From assembly GCF_010669145.1 (NCBI RefSeq), contig NZ_CP048632.1, positions 1,674,001-1,738,000 on the forward strand: a stretch of 64,000 nucleotides of DNA, in the 5' to 3' direction. The stretch comes from Rhizobium oryzihabitans (GTDB lineage: Bacteria; Pseudomonadota; Alphaproteobacteria; Rhizobiales; Rhizobiaceae). A program made the position numbers and the translations under genes. A model generated the notes under the pieces. That model did no database searches, was not told the origin of the DNA, and saw only the letters and a list, made by a program, of their open reading frames with translations. Each line of letters opens with the position of its first letter. Within the stretch, counting starts at the first letter, position 1. Below, piece by piece: positions 33,672-41,826 of this stretch.

Positions 33672-33818
33672 ATGGCGACCGCAAAGAATATCGCCTTGGC
33701 GACGGCGGCGGGCCTTCTCGTCACGATGCAGGCCCTCTTCTTTTCCTTCGCCATGGACCTCGTTTCCAGCGTCCTGCTGGTCGCAATCGGCTTCGTCGCA
33801 GGCCGCTTGTCCCGCTGA
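33672..33818 (+). CDS. Small membrane protein, 48 aa
   Basis: The frame reads MATAKNIALATAAGLLV ... FVAGRLSR and has two hydrophobic segments separated by a short loop. It starts 2 bp after the TerB stop. It could be an inner-membrane partner of TerB or a small regulatory peptide. Confidence 0.6.
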   Translation: MATAKNIALATAAGLLVTMQALFFSFAMDLVSSVLLVAIGFVAGRLSR

Positions 33819-33876
33819 AAAGCCCTCCTGAGCATGAGGAAAAAGGCTCGCCCCACCCCAATCAGGAGATAACGGA

Positions 33877-34068
33877 ATGCGCATCAATACCGCAAACGAC
33901 ACCGAACTGACGCAGGCGATGGCGGAAGCCATCCAACGCGTGGGCGAAGGCTGCACGAAAGCCGACCTTCGGGAATGGTTCACCGCCGATGAAATTCACC
34001 GCTGCGGCGATGCAGCCACTGCCCGGCTCCATGACATGCGCGTTCAGGACGCGCGTGCTGCGGCCTGA
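33877..34068 (+). CDS. Hypothetical phage protein, 63 aa
   Basis: It starts MRINTANDTELTQAMAEAIQRV. The helical pattern (ADLREWFTADEIHRCGDAATARLHDM) suggests a small helical protein. A GGAG-type ribosome-binding site precedes the ATG. Function is unknown. Confidence 0.6.
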   Translation: MRINTANDTELTQAMAEAIQRVGEGCTKADLREWFTADEIHRCGDAATARLHDMRVQDARAAA

Positions 34069-34125
34069 TGCCGTTTGGCGATGGCCTTCGGGCCATCATC
34101 CGACAGCATCACCGGAGCGCCAAAC

Positions 34126-34389
34126 ATGGCAAACAAAGCAGCACAAAGGTTCAACGACATGTCTTCCTTCCTTCGGATGGTGCGACAGCCGATCTTGAAC
34201 CAGCATACGGGATGGACCGAAGAAGCGGCCCAATCTTTGCGCGCGGCGCGAAACTACGTGAGCGAACTCACATCCGGCTCGGTGACACCAAGATATTCCC
34301 GCGAGTTTCGGAACCACGCGCGGCTCAAAATTCTGCATGCGAAAAACTGCCGATTCCGCGCGGCGCAGGTTGGCAGACGCCTGCCATGA
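34126..34389 (+). CDS. Hypothetical phage protein, 87 aa
   Basis: It starts MANKAAQRFNDMSSFLRMV. It is basic with many Arg and Lys residues in the C-terminal part, so nucleic-acid binding is possible. Its stop overlaps the next ATG (ATGA). No family is recognised. Confidence 0.55.
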   Translation: MANKAAQRFNDMSSFLRMVRQPILNQHTGWTEEAAQSLRAARNYVSELTSGSVTPRYSREFRNHARLKILHAKNCRFRAAQVGRRLP

Positions 34390-34568
34390 TCCAGATTTCA
34401 CCCATGATTCCGACAGAGCGCCCGCAGCAGGCAACGCCGCCCTATGGCCGGTTCTTTCTGGCCTGCGTTTGCGCCGTCCTCATCCTCTCCATCATCGGCG
34501 GCGCGGCGCTTTGCGCCACCAGCCTCGCCGAGATCAAGCGCCACCACGACGCCAGCGGGCGCGCGTGA
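34386..34568 (+). CDS. Small single-TM protein, 60 aa
   Basis: It starts MIQISPMIPTERPQQATPP and has one transmembrane segment (FFLACVCAVLILSIIGGAAL), followed by a short charged tail. It overlaps the previous stop by 4 bp. Function is unknown. Confidence 0.55.
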   Translation: MIQISPMIPTERPQQATPPYGRFFLACVCAVLILSIIGGAALCATSLAEIKRHHDASGRA

Positions 34569-34598
34569 CCTTCCTCCAAACTACAAGGAACCATCCGC

Positions 34599-34931
34599 AT
34601 GAAGAAAATACGCGATGCCTCCACCATCATCGGCATGCTGGAAAACGGCCAGCTTAACCCCGCCTTTTCCGCCGAGATCGGCCAGACGCTGGAGAAGCTT
34701 TCGGACATGTCCGAAGCCAACCCCATGCAGACTTTCAAGGGTTCCGTGACCCTGAAACTCTCCCTGTCCGTCAAGGATGGCATGGTGACGATTGCCGCCG
34801 ACATGGAATCCAAAACCCCCAAGCTACCGCGCAAGAACTCGGTCTTTTGGGTTGTCGAAGACGGCGCGCTTTCGACTGAGCATCCCCGCCAGCACGACAT
34901 GTTTTCGCCGCGCGAAGTCTCCGCGAACTGA
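34599..34931 (+). CDS. Conserved phage protein, 110 aa
   Basis: It starts MKKIRDASTIIGMLENGQLNPAFSAEIG and ends with a beta-rich region (TFKGSVTLKLSLSVKDGMVTIAAD). It lies next to the DUF2303 gene, a pairing common in alphaproteobacterial prophages. Function is unknown. Confidence 0.65.
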   Translation: MKKIRDASTIIGMLENGQLNPAFSAEIGQTLEKLSDMSEANPMQTFKGSVTLKLSLSVKDGMVTIAADMESKTPKLPRKNSVFWVVEDGALSTEHPRQHDMFSPREVSAN

Positions 34932-34990
34932 TTTCCCCACTTTAGCAACCGCGTCCGGCCAGTGACCGGCGCACCAATAGAGGAACCGAA

Positions 34991-35896
34991 ATGGACCAAC
35001 TCACTCAAACCGCCGTCGCCGAGATCGCAAAGCTTGCGGCGCGGACCAACGCCGCGATTGTGCAGGTTCCGGCACCTGCCGACGCCAAGGGCATTCCCTC
35101 CAACGTCCCGGCGCTGCTGGACCCGACCAGCGGCAAGCTGTCGGATGTGTCGGCAGTCTTCGCGCCGTGGCGCACCCGTCCGGAGCGCAAGAATGGCACC
35201 GCCAATGTCGAAACGCTGGATTCCTTCGTCAAGCTGGTCGAGCGCCACAAGACGGACAACAGCGTCATCTTTGCGGTGACCGACTGGCGCAACCCTACCT
35301 TCACCGCCGTAATCGACTACCACGGCGACGACCCGGACAACGGCAAGCACCGCGTGCACTATGCGTTCCCGCTTTCCGAAGAATGGAAAGCTTGGCAGGG
35401 TATCCATGGCAAAGCGTTGACTCAAAACGAGTTCGCGGAATTCATCGAAGACCATATCGCCGAACTGGCCTCGCCGGACTCTGACGAGGTGAAAGACCTC
35501 GAATTGCTGTTCCGGGCGAAGATTGCCTATCCGAATGAGCTGGTAGTGCTTTCGCAGGGCTTGCAGATCAACGCGGAAACCCGCGTCAAGACGGCCCTGA
35601 AACTGCAAACGGGCGAAAGCCAGATCGTTTTCGAGGAAGACCACAAGAACGCCAACGGCGACCCGATCACCGTGCCGGGCGTCTTCGTCCTCAACATCGC
35701 GCCGTTCTTCCAGGGTGAAAGCATCCGCTTGCCAGTGCGCCTGCGCTACCGCCTCCGTGAAGGCACGCTTTCGTGGACCTGCATGCTTTACCGGCCCGAC
35801 ATCCATATCACCAAGGCCGTCAACTTCGCCCTGCACGAAACCGCCGCAGAACTTGCTCTGCCGAAGTTCGCGGGCAAGCCGGAAATGTTGGCCTGA
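34991..35896 (+). CDS. DUF2303 family protein (YfdQ-like)
   Basis: This 301-aa protein starts MDQLTQTAVAEIAKLAART. It has the DUF2303 pattern LDSFVKLVERHKTDNSVIFAV and HRVHYAFPLSEEWKAW in the middle, and a C-terminal beta domain (GVFVLNIAPFFQGESIRLPV). The family is found in prophages; a role in phage DNA metabolism or recombination is suspected but not shown. Confidence 0.85.
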   Translation: MDQLTQTAVAEIAKLAARTNAAIVQVPAPADAKGIPSNVPALLDPTSGKLSDVSAVFAPWRTRPERKNGTANVETLDSFVKLVERHKTDNSVIFAVTDWRNPTFTAVIDYHGDDPDNGKHRVHYAFPLSEEWKAWQGIHGKALTQNEFAEFIEDHIAELASPDSDEVKDLELLFRAKIAYPNELVVLSQGLQINAETRVKTALKLQTGESQIVFEEDHKNANGDPITVPGVFVLNIAPFFQGESIRLPVRLRYRLREGTLSWTCMLYRPDIHITKAVNFALHETAAELALPKFAGKPEMLA

Positions 35897-35955
35897 TTTC
35901 ACCCGGAGCGCGGGCGGTCGCCGCCCGCGTCCATCCAGCCAGAGAGAACCCAACC

Positions 35956-36948
35956 ATGTCCGACAATACAAAAATCGAGTGGACCGACGCCACTTGGAAC
36001 CCGATCACGGGTTGCGCTGTAGTCTCTCCGGGCTGCACCAACTGTTATGCGATGAAGCTCGCCGGAACCCGGCTGAAAAATCACAGGAGCCGGGAAGGAC
36101 TTACGGTTGAAACGAAGTCCGGCCCCGTGTGGAACGGCAAGGTGCGTCTTAATGCGGAGTGGATGGAACAGCCGTTGCGCTGGAGCCGTCCGCGCATGAT
36201 CTTCGTTTGCGCCCACGGAGACCTTTTTGCCGAAGGCGTGCCGGACGAGTGGATTGACATGGTTTTCGCCGTCATGGCGAGCGCCCCGCAGCACACGTTT
36301 CAGGTCTTGACCAAGAGGCCAGAGCGGATGCGCGACTACTTGTTTGCGCGCCGACACCTGCCGTTTCCTAATATCTGGCTTGGCACCTCCGCCGAAGATC
36401 AGCCCCGGTATTCCGCGCGCTGGCCATTCATGGAAGATATCGCAGAGCGTGGCTGGATGGTTTGGGTCTCTGCCGAACCGCTGTTAGGCCCGCTTGATCT
36501 GCTCGCTACGCCGCTTCGGAAAGTCGGCCCCGATGGCAAAGCACACCTTGCACGCCCTCCTATGTGGGTCGTGGCAGGCGGAGAAAGCGGACCGGGCGCA
36601 CGTCCGATGCACCCCGACTGGACACGCGCTTTGCGCGACCAGAGCCAAATCCATGGGATTCCGTTTCTGTTCAAGCAATGGGGCGCATGGAAGCCCGTCC
36701 CTTGGAAACTTGAGCGGACCGAAACCGAAACGGACGCGGAATATATCGAGCGGTCCGAAAAGGAATGCTCCACGCACGCGCTTTCCCGAACAGGATATTT
36801 GATCGAGCTTGATCACAAGCCATGGAGTTGGGCGCGCGTATTGCCGCAGCCGGACACCCACCATGCCGTTAAACTGGTAGGCAAGAAGGTGGCAGGCCGC
36901 GTGCTGGACGGCGTTGAACACAACGCATTCCCGGAGGGCCGAGCATGA
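35956..36948 (+). CDS. Phage Gp37/Gp68 family protein (DUF5131)
   Basis: The protein is about 330 aa starting MSDNTKIEWTDATWNPITG. Cysteines are arranged as C-x6-C-x2-C (CAVVSPGCTNCYA) near the N-terminus, followed by FEGVPDEWIDMVFAVM-like and TKRPERM segments and GGESGPGARPM. This fits the Gp37/Gp68 family, which has radical-SAM-like features. Overlaps the ASCH gene by 4 bp. Its function in phages is not established. Confidence 0.8.
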   Translation: MSDNTKIEWTDATWNPITGCAVVSPGCTNCYAMKLAGTRLKNHRSREGLTVETKSGPVWNGKVRLNAEWMEQPLRWSRPRMIFVCAHGDLFAEGVPDEWIDMVFAVMASAPQHTFQVLTKRPERMRDYLFARRHLPFPNIWLGTSAEDQPRYSARWPFMEDIAERGWMVWVSAEPLLGPLDLLATPLRKVGPDGKAHLARPPMWVVAGGESGPGARPMHPDWTRALRDQSQIHGIPFLFKQWGAWKPVPWKLERTETETDAEYIERSEKECSTHALSRTGYLIELDHKPWSWARVLPQPDTHHAVKLVGKKVAGRVLDGVEHNAFPEGRA

Positions 36949-37391
36949 CGCCCGAACAGCTTTCCGTTCTCGCCGCCCTGCCGCAACTGGCGCTGTCGGT
37001 CCGACAGCCGTGGGTTTACTGCATTTTCGAACTCGGCAAGCCGGTTGAAAACCGGACGTGGGCGACGAAGTATCGCGGGCCGGTCTGCATCCATGCCGCC
37101 AAGGGCATGACCACGAATGAATGGTATGAGGGCCTTGATACCGCACGCGAAGCGGCGTTGACCGATATCAGCCTTGCGAAAAAAAAGTTTCCAGCCGGGA
37201 AGAATGACCTCCTGCGCGGCGGCATCGTCGGAACCGTCGATATCGTGGATTGCGTCACGCGCCACGAAAGCCCGTGGTTCTTCGGTCCCTACGGCTTTGT
37301 GCTGGCAAATCCCAAACCCTGCGAATTTATCCCGGTCAAAGGCGCACTTGGCTTCTTCGACTGGCGGAAGAATCTTGAGGCCACCCCATGA
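36945..37391 (+). CDS. ASCH domain protein
   Basis: This 148-aa protein starts MTPEQLSVLAALPQLALSVRQPW. It has the ASCH pattern SVRQPWVYCIFELGKPVENRTWAT and GGIVGTVDIVDCVTRHESPWFFGPYGFVL. ASCH domains bind RNA or act as nucleoside-processing enzymes (YqfB type). It is coupled to DUF5131 upstream and to the next gene (ATGA). Confidence 0.8.
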   Translation: MTPEQLSVLAALPQLALSVRQPWVYCIFELGKPVENRTWATKYRGPVCIHAAKGMTTNEWYEGLDTAREAALTDISLAKKKFPAGKNDLLRGGIVGTVDIVDCVTRHESPWFFGPYGFVLANPKPCEFIPVKGALGFFDWRKNLEATP

Positions 37392-37774
37392 CAGATATCA
37401 CCAAAGCAGCGAAGAAGCTTATTGATTGCGTCGAATTCGACATGAACGGCGCAGGCGGCAAGGGTGGCAACGGTGGCTTGCTGTCCGATACCACCTTGCG
37501 CGCCGCCCACGATCTGCGCGTTATCATGAGCCGCGAGGCCGTCAGCGCGTGGAAGACGATGGACACCGCGCCCCGAAACGGAACTGTCATTCAGGCGTGG
37601 CACACCGTGCACAAATGCCCGATTTCCATTCTCTGGAATGAGCAAGGCCACGACTTTAACGGCGAGACGCTTCACTGGTTCGAGCGCTCATATACAACCG
37701 TGTGGCCGGAGCATGTATTTTCTCACTGGATGCCCCTGCCTAGCCAGCCCATGACGAAAGGCGGTGCAGCATGA
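37388..37774 (+). CDS. Hypothetical phage protein, DUF551-like
   Basis: This 128-aa protein starts MTDITKAAKKLIDCVEFDMNG. The central segment (AWKTMDTAPRNGTVIQAWH ... WNEQGHDFNGETLHWFERSYTTVWPEHVFSHWMPLP) matches small prophage proteins of the DUF551 type. Coupled to both neighbours. Role unknown. Confidence 0.65.
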   Translation: MTDITKAAKKLIDCVEFDMNGAGGKGGNGGLLSDTTLRAAHDLRVIMSREAVSAWKTMDTAPRNGTVIQAWHTVHKCPISILWNEQGHDFNGETLHWFERSYTTVWPEHVFSHWMPLPSQPMTKGGAA

Positions 37775-38748
37775 GCGCCGTGACGCCCGAGGCTTCAAAC
37801 GGCCTTCGCAGCCGCATCGTCGCGGTACTGCGCGAAGATCGCGACGTGCGGAACATCGGTGCCTTGGCCGACCAATTGGAGACCGCTATCCGTAGCGCCG
37901 AACCGGTGGCATGGCTGCGGCACGGCGAGGAAGCGCCCGTTCAAAATGTGCCGTTTGGCGCCATGTGGATTAGTGACAAAGATGATCCACGCTCCTTTCC
38001 GGTCTACGACTGCCCACAGCAGCCCGCGCCGTCCGTGGCCGTGAAGGCTTTGGAGTGGTCGCCATGGCCCGGAAATGACCAGACAAAGAACGGGCAAAGC
38101 GGCAGGCGCATCATGCGGCGCGCAGACGGAGCAGGCGTGGCTTACTCGCTTGAGCGGGTGGAGCCTCAAAGTGAGTGGTTCTATATCCCTCCGGGTCAGG
38201 TAGCGGGCGACTGGTATGTAATGAAATTCTGGAACGAAGTGGCTGGCCCCTTTAAGACGGACTTGGAAGCGCTGGAATGGTGCAGACAGGACCATGAAAC
38301 GCGCATTCGCTCCGCCTTCTCCGCACAGGTGCAGGACGTGGCGATGGAAGACGTTCTTTTGGAGGTAAAGCGTCAGGTTGAGGTTGAAGGCTGGTCTTCG
38401 GATCATGACGACGCTCACGACAAAGGCGAGATGGCAGGTGCGGCAGCTTGTTACGCCCTTGAGGGGGTGGCCTACACGGCACCTGATCACTATCCGCCGC
38501 GAAAGAAATACGCGGCTGTCGTGGACGCAAGGAACTCCATTCCCGAAAAAGAACGAGAAACGACCCGCGAGGCAATCAAACTGGCACTTGGAGAACCTGC
38601 GGCACCACGAAACTGGCCTTGGCATGCGTCTTGGTGGAAGCCGACCACCACGCGGCGTAATCTTGTTAAAGCCGCCGCACTTCTCATTTCTGAGATCAAG
38701 CGTCTCGACCGCGCCGCAGCACCCGCAAATCAGGAGGGCGGCATATGA
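37771..38748 (+). CDS. Hypothetical phage protein, 325 aa, modular
   Basis: It starts MSAVTPEASNGLRSRIVAVLRED. Segments VAWLRHGEEAPVQNV, LEWSPWPGNDQTKNGQ and EWFYIPPGQVAGDWYV recall other short prophage proteins, and the C-terminus (WKPTTTRRNLVKAAALLISEIKRLDRAA) is a common rhizobial prophage module. It looks like a composite of short phage modules. Function unknown. Confidence 0.6.
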   Translation: MSAVTPEASNGLRSRIVAVLREDRDVRNIGALADQLETAIRSAEPVAWLRHGEEAPVQNVPFGAMWISDKDDPRSFPVYDCPQQPAPSVAVKALEWSPWPGNDQTKNGQSGRRIMRRADGAGVAYSLERVEPQSEWFYIPPGQVAGDWYVMKFWNEVAGPFKTDLEALEWCRQDHETRIRSAFSAQVQDVAMEDVLLEVKRQVEVEGWSSDHDDAHDKGEMAGAAACYALEGVAYTAPDHYPPRKKYAAVVDARNSIPEKERETTREAIKLALGEPAAPRNWPWHASWWKPTTTRRNLVKAAALLISEIKRLDRAAAPANQEGGI

Positions 38749-39002
38749 AAAAGCCAACCGCCGAGGACAAGGCAAACGTTCTGCGTTTCTGTTTCGTCGC
38801 CCTTACCGCTTTCAGTGAAAACGCTCTTGGCCCTACTCAAAAGCGATGGGCGCGAGAACGTGCGGAGAATTGCCTATGGGCGCTAAGGGTTGCCGAATTT
38901 AAGACTGACCGGGCGACTTACACGGCTCGCGAGCTTGAAGAAGCCATGATCACTATTGACCTAAAGGCCACCACGCCTTTGACGGAGGCCGGAAATGGCT
39001 GA
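38745..39002 (+). CDS. Hypothetical phage protein, 85 aa
   Basis: It starts MKKPTAEDKANVLRFCFVALTAFSENALG and is helical (RAENCLWALRVAEF, TARELEEAMITID). It overlaps the previous stop by 4 bp and the next start by 8 bp. Unknown function. Confidence 0.6.
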   Translation: MKKPTAEDKANVLRFCFVALTAFSENALGPTQKRWARERAENCLWALRVAEFKTDRATYTARELEEAMITIDLKATTPLTEAGNG

Positions 39003-39225
39003 CCTCGCCCCAACCCCAAAGAAGAAAAACCGCCGTCCGACGCTTCGAATTCGCGACGTAAACGCTACGCTTGAAGCGCTCAAAAAGAACGGCATGACTC
39101 CGACCGCGTTGGACACATTGCCAGACGGTACATTTCGATGGCATTTTACGCCACCGGCACAGAACGACGAAGACGATCTGGACCGCGAACTTGCGGAGTT
39201 TGACAAGAAGCATGGTTACAGTTGA
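38995..39225 (+). CDS. Small phage protein upstream of integrase, excisionase position
   Basis: This 76-aa protein starts MADLAPTPKKKNRRPTLR. It has a basic N-terminus, a predicted helix (RDVNATLEALKKNGM) and an acidic C-terminus. Its 3' end overlaps the integrase start by 14 bp. Position fits a recombination directionality factor, but no winged-helix motif is obvious. Confidence 0.55.
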   Translation: MADLAPTPKKKNRRPTLRIRDVNATLEALKKNGMTPTALDTLPDGTFRWHFTPPAQNDEDDLDRELAEFDKKHGYS

Positions 39226-40234
39226 GCTAAAGGGCATCCACACCGTACGGGCCAAGGGCAATATCTACTATTACGCTTGGCGCGGTGGCCCAAGGCTCGA
39301 CGGCCAGCCTGGAACGGCGGCATTCATGGCATCCTATAACGAAGCCATCGCCAGCCGCATGGAACCCGAAAGCGGACGCTTCCGCTCAATCATCACCCAC
39401 TACAAGGCAACCGAGTTCAAGAAGCTCGCCGATTCCACGAAGCGCGTCTGGTCGCCGTGGATTGATCGCATTTCCGAATATTTTGGCAATTTGAGCATTG
39501 CGCAGTTCAATCGTGCGGACAAAATCCGCCCCCGCATTCGCCAATGGCGCGGGCAATATAGCGAGACCCCGCGCGCGGCAGACACAGGCATGCAGGTTCT
39601 TTCCCGCATCCTGTCCCATGGCGTAGACCCTATGGGAAAGCTGAGCGCCAATCCAGCCGAAGGCATCAAGCATCTTTATAGTTCCGACCGCTCCGAAATC
39701 ATCTGGACTGACGCAGACATTGCGCAGGTCAAAGCCGAATGCTCTGACGAGGTGAAATGGGTTATTGACCTTGCCGCCCATACAGGCTTGCGCGTCAGCG
39801 ATCTGCTGAAACTGTCATGGTCGCATGTCGGCCCCGATGCCATCATCATTTCGACCGGCAAGAGCAAGCACAAGCGCGAGGCGATCATACCGCGCTACGA
39901 CGCATTGAATGAAATTCTTGATCGCATTCCAAAGCGCTCGCCCGTCATCCTCACCAGCTCCAAAAAGAAGCCGTGGAAGCCGAGCGGATTGAATACGATG
40001 TTCTGGCGCGCGAAAGAAAAGACGAACATGCTTGAGCGCGATTTGCACTTCCACGACCTGCGAGGGACCGCCGCTACAAAATTCTATATCGCGGGCCTGT
40101 CGGTCCGCGTGATCGCCGAAATTATGGCGTGGGAGGAAGAGACGGTTGAGAAAATTATTCGCCGTTACGTGGGCCGAAATTCCGCCACGAAAGAAATGAT
40201 CCGGCAGTTAAACGAGGCCAGAACGCGAACATAA
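39212..40234 (+). CDS. int: Tyrosine recombinase / integrase
   Basis: The protein is about 340 aa starting MVTVELKGIHTVRAKGN. It has the catalytic set of tyrosine recombinases: Arg in HTGLRVSDLL, the HDLRGTAA box and a terminal Tyr in KIIRRYVGR. The N-terminal SAM-like core-binding domain is present (ADSTKRVWSPWIDRI). It lies about 75 bp from a tRNA-Gly 3' fragment, the presumed attachment core, and is the last gene of the plus-strand early operon. Confidence 0.92.
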   Translation: MVTVELKGIHTVRAKGNIYYYAWRGGPRLDGQPGTAAFMASYNEAIASRMEPESGRFRSIITHYKATEFKKLADSTKRVWSPWIDRISEYFGNLSIAQFNRADKIRPRIRQWRGQYSETPRAADTGMQVLSRILSHGVDPMGKLSANPAEGIKHLYSSDRSEIIWTDADIAQVKAECSDEVKWVIDLAAHTGLRVSDLLKLSWSHVGPDAIIISTGKSKHKREAIIPRYDALNEILDRIPKRSPVILTSSKKKPWKPSGLNTMFWRAKEKTNMLERDLHFHDLRGTAATKFYIAGLSVRVIAEIMAWEEETVEKIIRRYVGRNSATKEMIRQLNEARTRT

Positions 40235-40306
40235 CTTGTAAAACTGGCTGTAAAACTGGCCTGTTTTTCGGGGGCAAAAAACGGCGGAAAGCCCTGAGAA
40301 ATAAGG

Positions 40307-40353
40307 TGGAGCGGGTGAAGGGAATCGAACCCTCGTATTCAGCTTGGGAAGCT
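40307..40353 (-). tRNA. 3' fragment of tRNA-Gly(CCC), attachment-site core
   Basis: On the minus strand the sequence runs from within the anticodon arm (AGC-TTCCCAA-GCTGA, anticodon CCC) through the variable and T arms to the acceptor end ...CACCCGCTCCA. The 5' half (D arm, acceptor 5' strand) is absent to the right; beyond 40353 pairing in the anticodon stem breaks. This is a partial copy left by integration into a tRNA gene, not a functional tRNA. Confidence 0.85.
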
Positions 40354-40450
40354 TCGAGAACAGCGAGGAAAATCAATGCGACGTGTCATTTCGTTTACCT
40401 CGTGTCAGGTAACGAGAGACACGCGTTTCAATGAAAATTCGGGAAAACAA

Positions 40451-40885
40451 ATGAAGAAAATGACGATCGGCAGCGTGGTGATCTTAGGTCTTTTGTCGTC
40501 GGCACCGGCCCATTCTGGCCAAGGCGTTGCATGTGCATCGCTGGTAGTAATCGACGGCGACACCATCAAATGCGACGGCCAGAACATGCGACTGCTGGGC
40601 GGCGGGGTGCCGTTCAAGTCTGGCGTGGATGCGCCCGAAATGGGAAGCCGTGCCAAATGCGAGTTTGAACGGGATCTGGCGCTGAAGGCAAAGGCCAGGC
40701 TGAAAGAACTGCTGCTGGACGGCGTACCTCGTATCGAGGACAGCGGCGCGAGGGACCGGACGCAAAGCCGCCGACCGCTCGTCAACATCTATCTTCCTGA
40801 TGGCCGGGAAGCTGGGCAGGTTCTTATGTCGGAAGGACTGGCGCGAGAATGGCGCCCAAAGCACCGCATTGATTGGTGCAATTGA
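40451..40885 (+). CDS. Secreted thermonuclease-like (SNase family) protein
   Basis: This 144-aa protein starts MKKMTIGSVVILGLLSSAPAHS, with a signal peptide (cleavage near AHS-GQG). The SNase-like core has VVIDGDTIKCDGQNMRLLGGG and DAPEMGSRAKCEFERDLALKAKARLK, with a conserved RDRTQSRRP and DGREAGQVLMSEGLAREWRP. It lies between the two prophages, and may be host DNA or an accessory gene. It could be a secreted nuclease. An upstream start in the same frame is less likely. Confidence 0.7.
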   Translation: MKKMTIGSVVILGLLSSAPAHSGQGVACASLVVIDGDTIKCDGQNMRLLGGGVPFKSGVDAPEMGSRAKCEFERDLALKAKARLKELLLDGVPRIEDSGARDRTQSRRPLVNIYLPDGREAGQVLMSEGLAREWRPKHRIDWCN

Positions 40886-40970
40886 TCTGCACATACCTTA
40901 AGGGGGGTGCAGACTTCGGCGCGAACGCGCCAGAGTTCAATCCGCTCAATTGTGCGGCTTGATCTCAAAA

Positions 40971-41119
40971 GGGCAAATTTGCCCGATTGGGAACTTGTGG
41001 ACAATCGTCCCGAAGTTCAAACCCAGAATTTCTGGGACTGATCAAAGTGCCCAATCGGGCACATTGAACTTCCGGCCAATCGGCAGGAAGTTGAGAACCC
41101 GCTGGTAGTACGAGGCTGC
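40971..41119. repeat. Cluster of inverted repeats between nuclease gene and prophage 2
   Basis: Successive palindromes are GGGCAAATTTGCCC (40971-40984), CCCAGAATTTCTGGG (41022-41036), TGCCCAATCGGGCA (41048-41061), AACTTCC...GGAAGTT (41067-41092) and AACCCG...CGGGTT (from 41096). The GCCCGATTGGG element near 40981 is repeated inverted at 41048-41061. The 250-bp region (40886-41135) has no gene. It may be an attachment, regulatory or transcription-stop region. Confidence 0.6.
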
Positions 41120-41135
41120 CGACGGGTTTTCTCTA

Positions 41136-41768
41136 TCAGCTTCCCGGTGAGGCCTTCTCACGCTCCATGCGGTCTACCCGCTGGCGAAGGTCTAGGATCA
41201 CATCGCGCGCGCCATACACACTTGTCTGAGCCTGCTTCAGTTCATCAAGCTGGCGCTGTTGGTCCGCATCGGTGTTCGCTTGGCTGGTCCATACTCGTTC
41301 AAGCTCGGCGCGGGGGACTTGGGCCTCCCTCACCTCTTTGACGGACGCCTCCATTCGGGCCCGGTCTTCTGAACCGCGCGCGGTCCGCCACTCCATTTCC
41401 TTCTGCGTCACCATCTTGTCGACAACAGCCGTGATCGCTGATTGTGCCGTTTCCGCGTTCTTCGCGACGATGAGATCAAGCCGATCCTGCCCCTTGCTCA
41501 GGCTGTTGTAGAAGAAGGCGCCGCCGGTCGCGAGAACGGTAAAGCAGACGCCGGCCGCAGCCCAGATAACTGGCCACTGCGTCTTGCTCGAATTCCGAAG
41601 CTCATTCGACAGTTGCGAAATACTGGTGTTTATCGTCTGAAACCCGGTGTTCATGTTCGACCGGAGATCGACAATGTCCTTGCCCTGGTTCTCAACCCGC
41701 TCGGATAATCGAGCATATTGGGCCATTGGATCGAAGCCGTTGCTGCTCATCTCTTGGTTTCCTGCCAT
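41136..41768 (-). CDS. Single-TM coiled-coil protein, leftmost gene of prophage 2
   Basis: The protein is about 210 aa starting MAGNQEMSSNGFDPMAQY. A coiled-coil part (LSERVENQGKDIVDLRSNMN) is followed by one transmembrane segment (WPVIWAAAGVCFTVLATGGAFFY), then a long coiled coil to the end. It is the last gene of the minus-strand late block. It might be an inner-membrane lysis or superinfection protein. Unknown family. Confidence 0.6.
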   Translation of the reverse strand: MAGNQEMSSNGFDPMAQYARLSERVENQGKDIVDLRSNMNTGFQTINTSISQLSNELRNSSKTQWPVIWAAAGVCFTVLATGGAFFYNSLSKGQDRLDLIVAKNAETAQSAITAVVDKMVTQKEMEWRTARGSEDRARMEASVKEVREAQVPRAELERVWTSQANTDADQQRQLDELKQAQTSVYGARDVILDLRQRVDRMEREKASPGS

Positions 41769-41826
41769 TATCCCAGCCTGCATGCGAGTAAAAGAAAGCC
41801 CCGGCCACAGGTCGATGGGGATGATT

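Larger units (their letters stand above)
1..40353. mobile_element. Prophage 1: mosaic temperate myovirus (lambda-type head, P2-type tail), left end outside window
   Basis: The region holds a complete set of head, tail, baseplate, lysis, immunity, replication and integration genes in typical phage order. Late and early-left genes are on the minus strand, and the repressor and the integrase operon are on the plus strand. The right boundary is taken as the end of a tRNA-Gly fragment about 75 bp after the integrase. The left boundary lies before base 1, because the holin gene is cut by the window edge. Head genes resemble lambda-like phages and tail genes resemble P2, so the genome is a mosaic. 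Confidence 0.9.

Noticed and set aside
34442..35971. A 509-residue minus-strand frame opposite the DUF2303 gene
   Set aside because: It is a mirror of real plus-strand genes with overlaps and good starts; its residue composition (Arg/Gly/Val-rich without motifs) looks like antisense of coding sequence.
37795..38775. A 326-residue minus-strand frame
   Set aside because: It is the antisense of the plus-strand operon gene 37771-38748, which has coupled starts and a conserved C-terminus.
40376..40450. Upstream start of the thermonuclease-like gene
   Set aside because: It would put about 25 residues before a good signal peptide; the ATG at 40451 gives a normal secreted protein.
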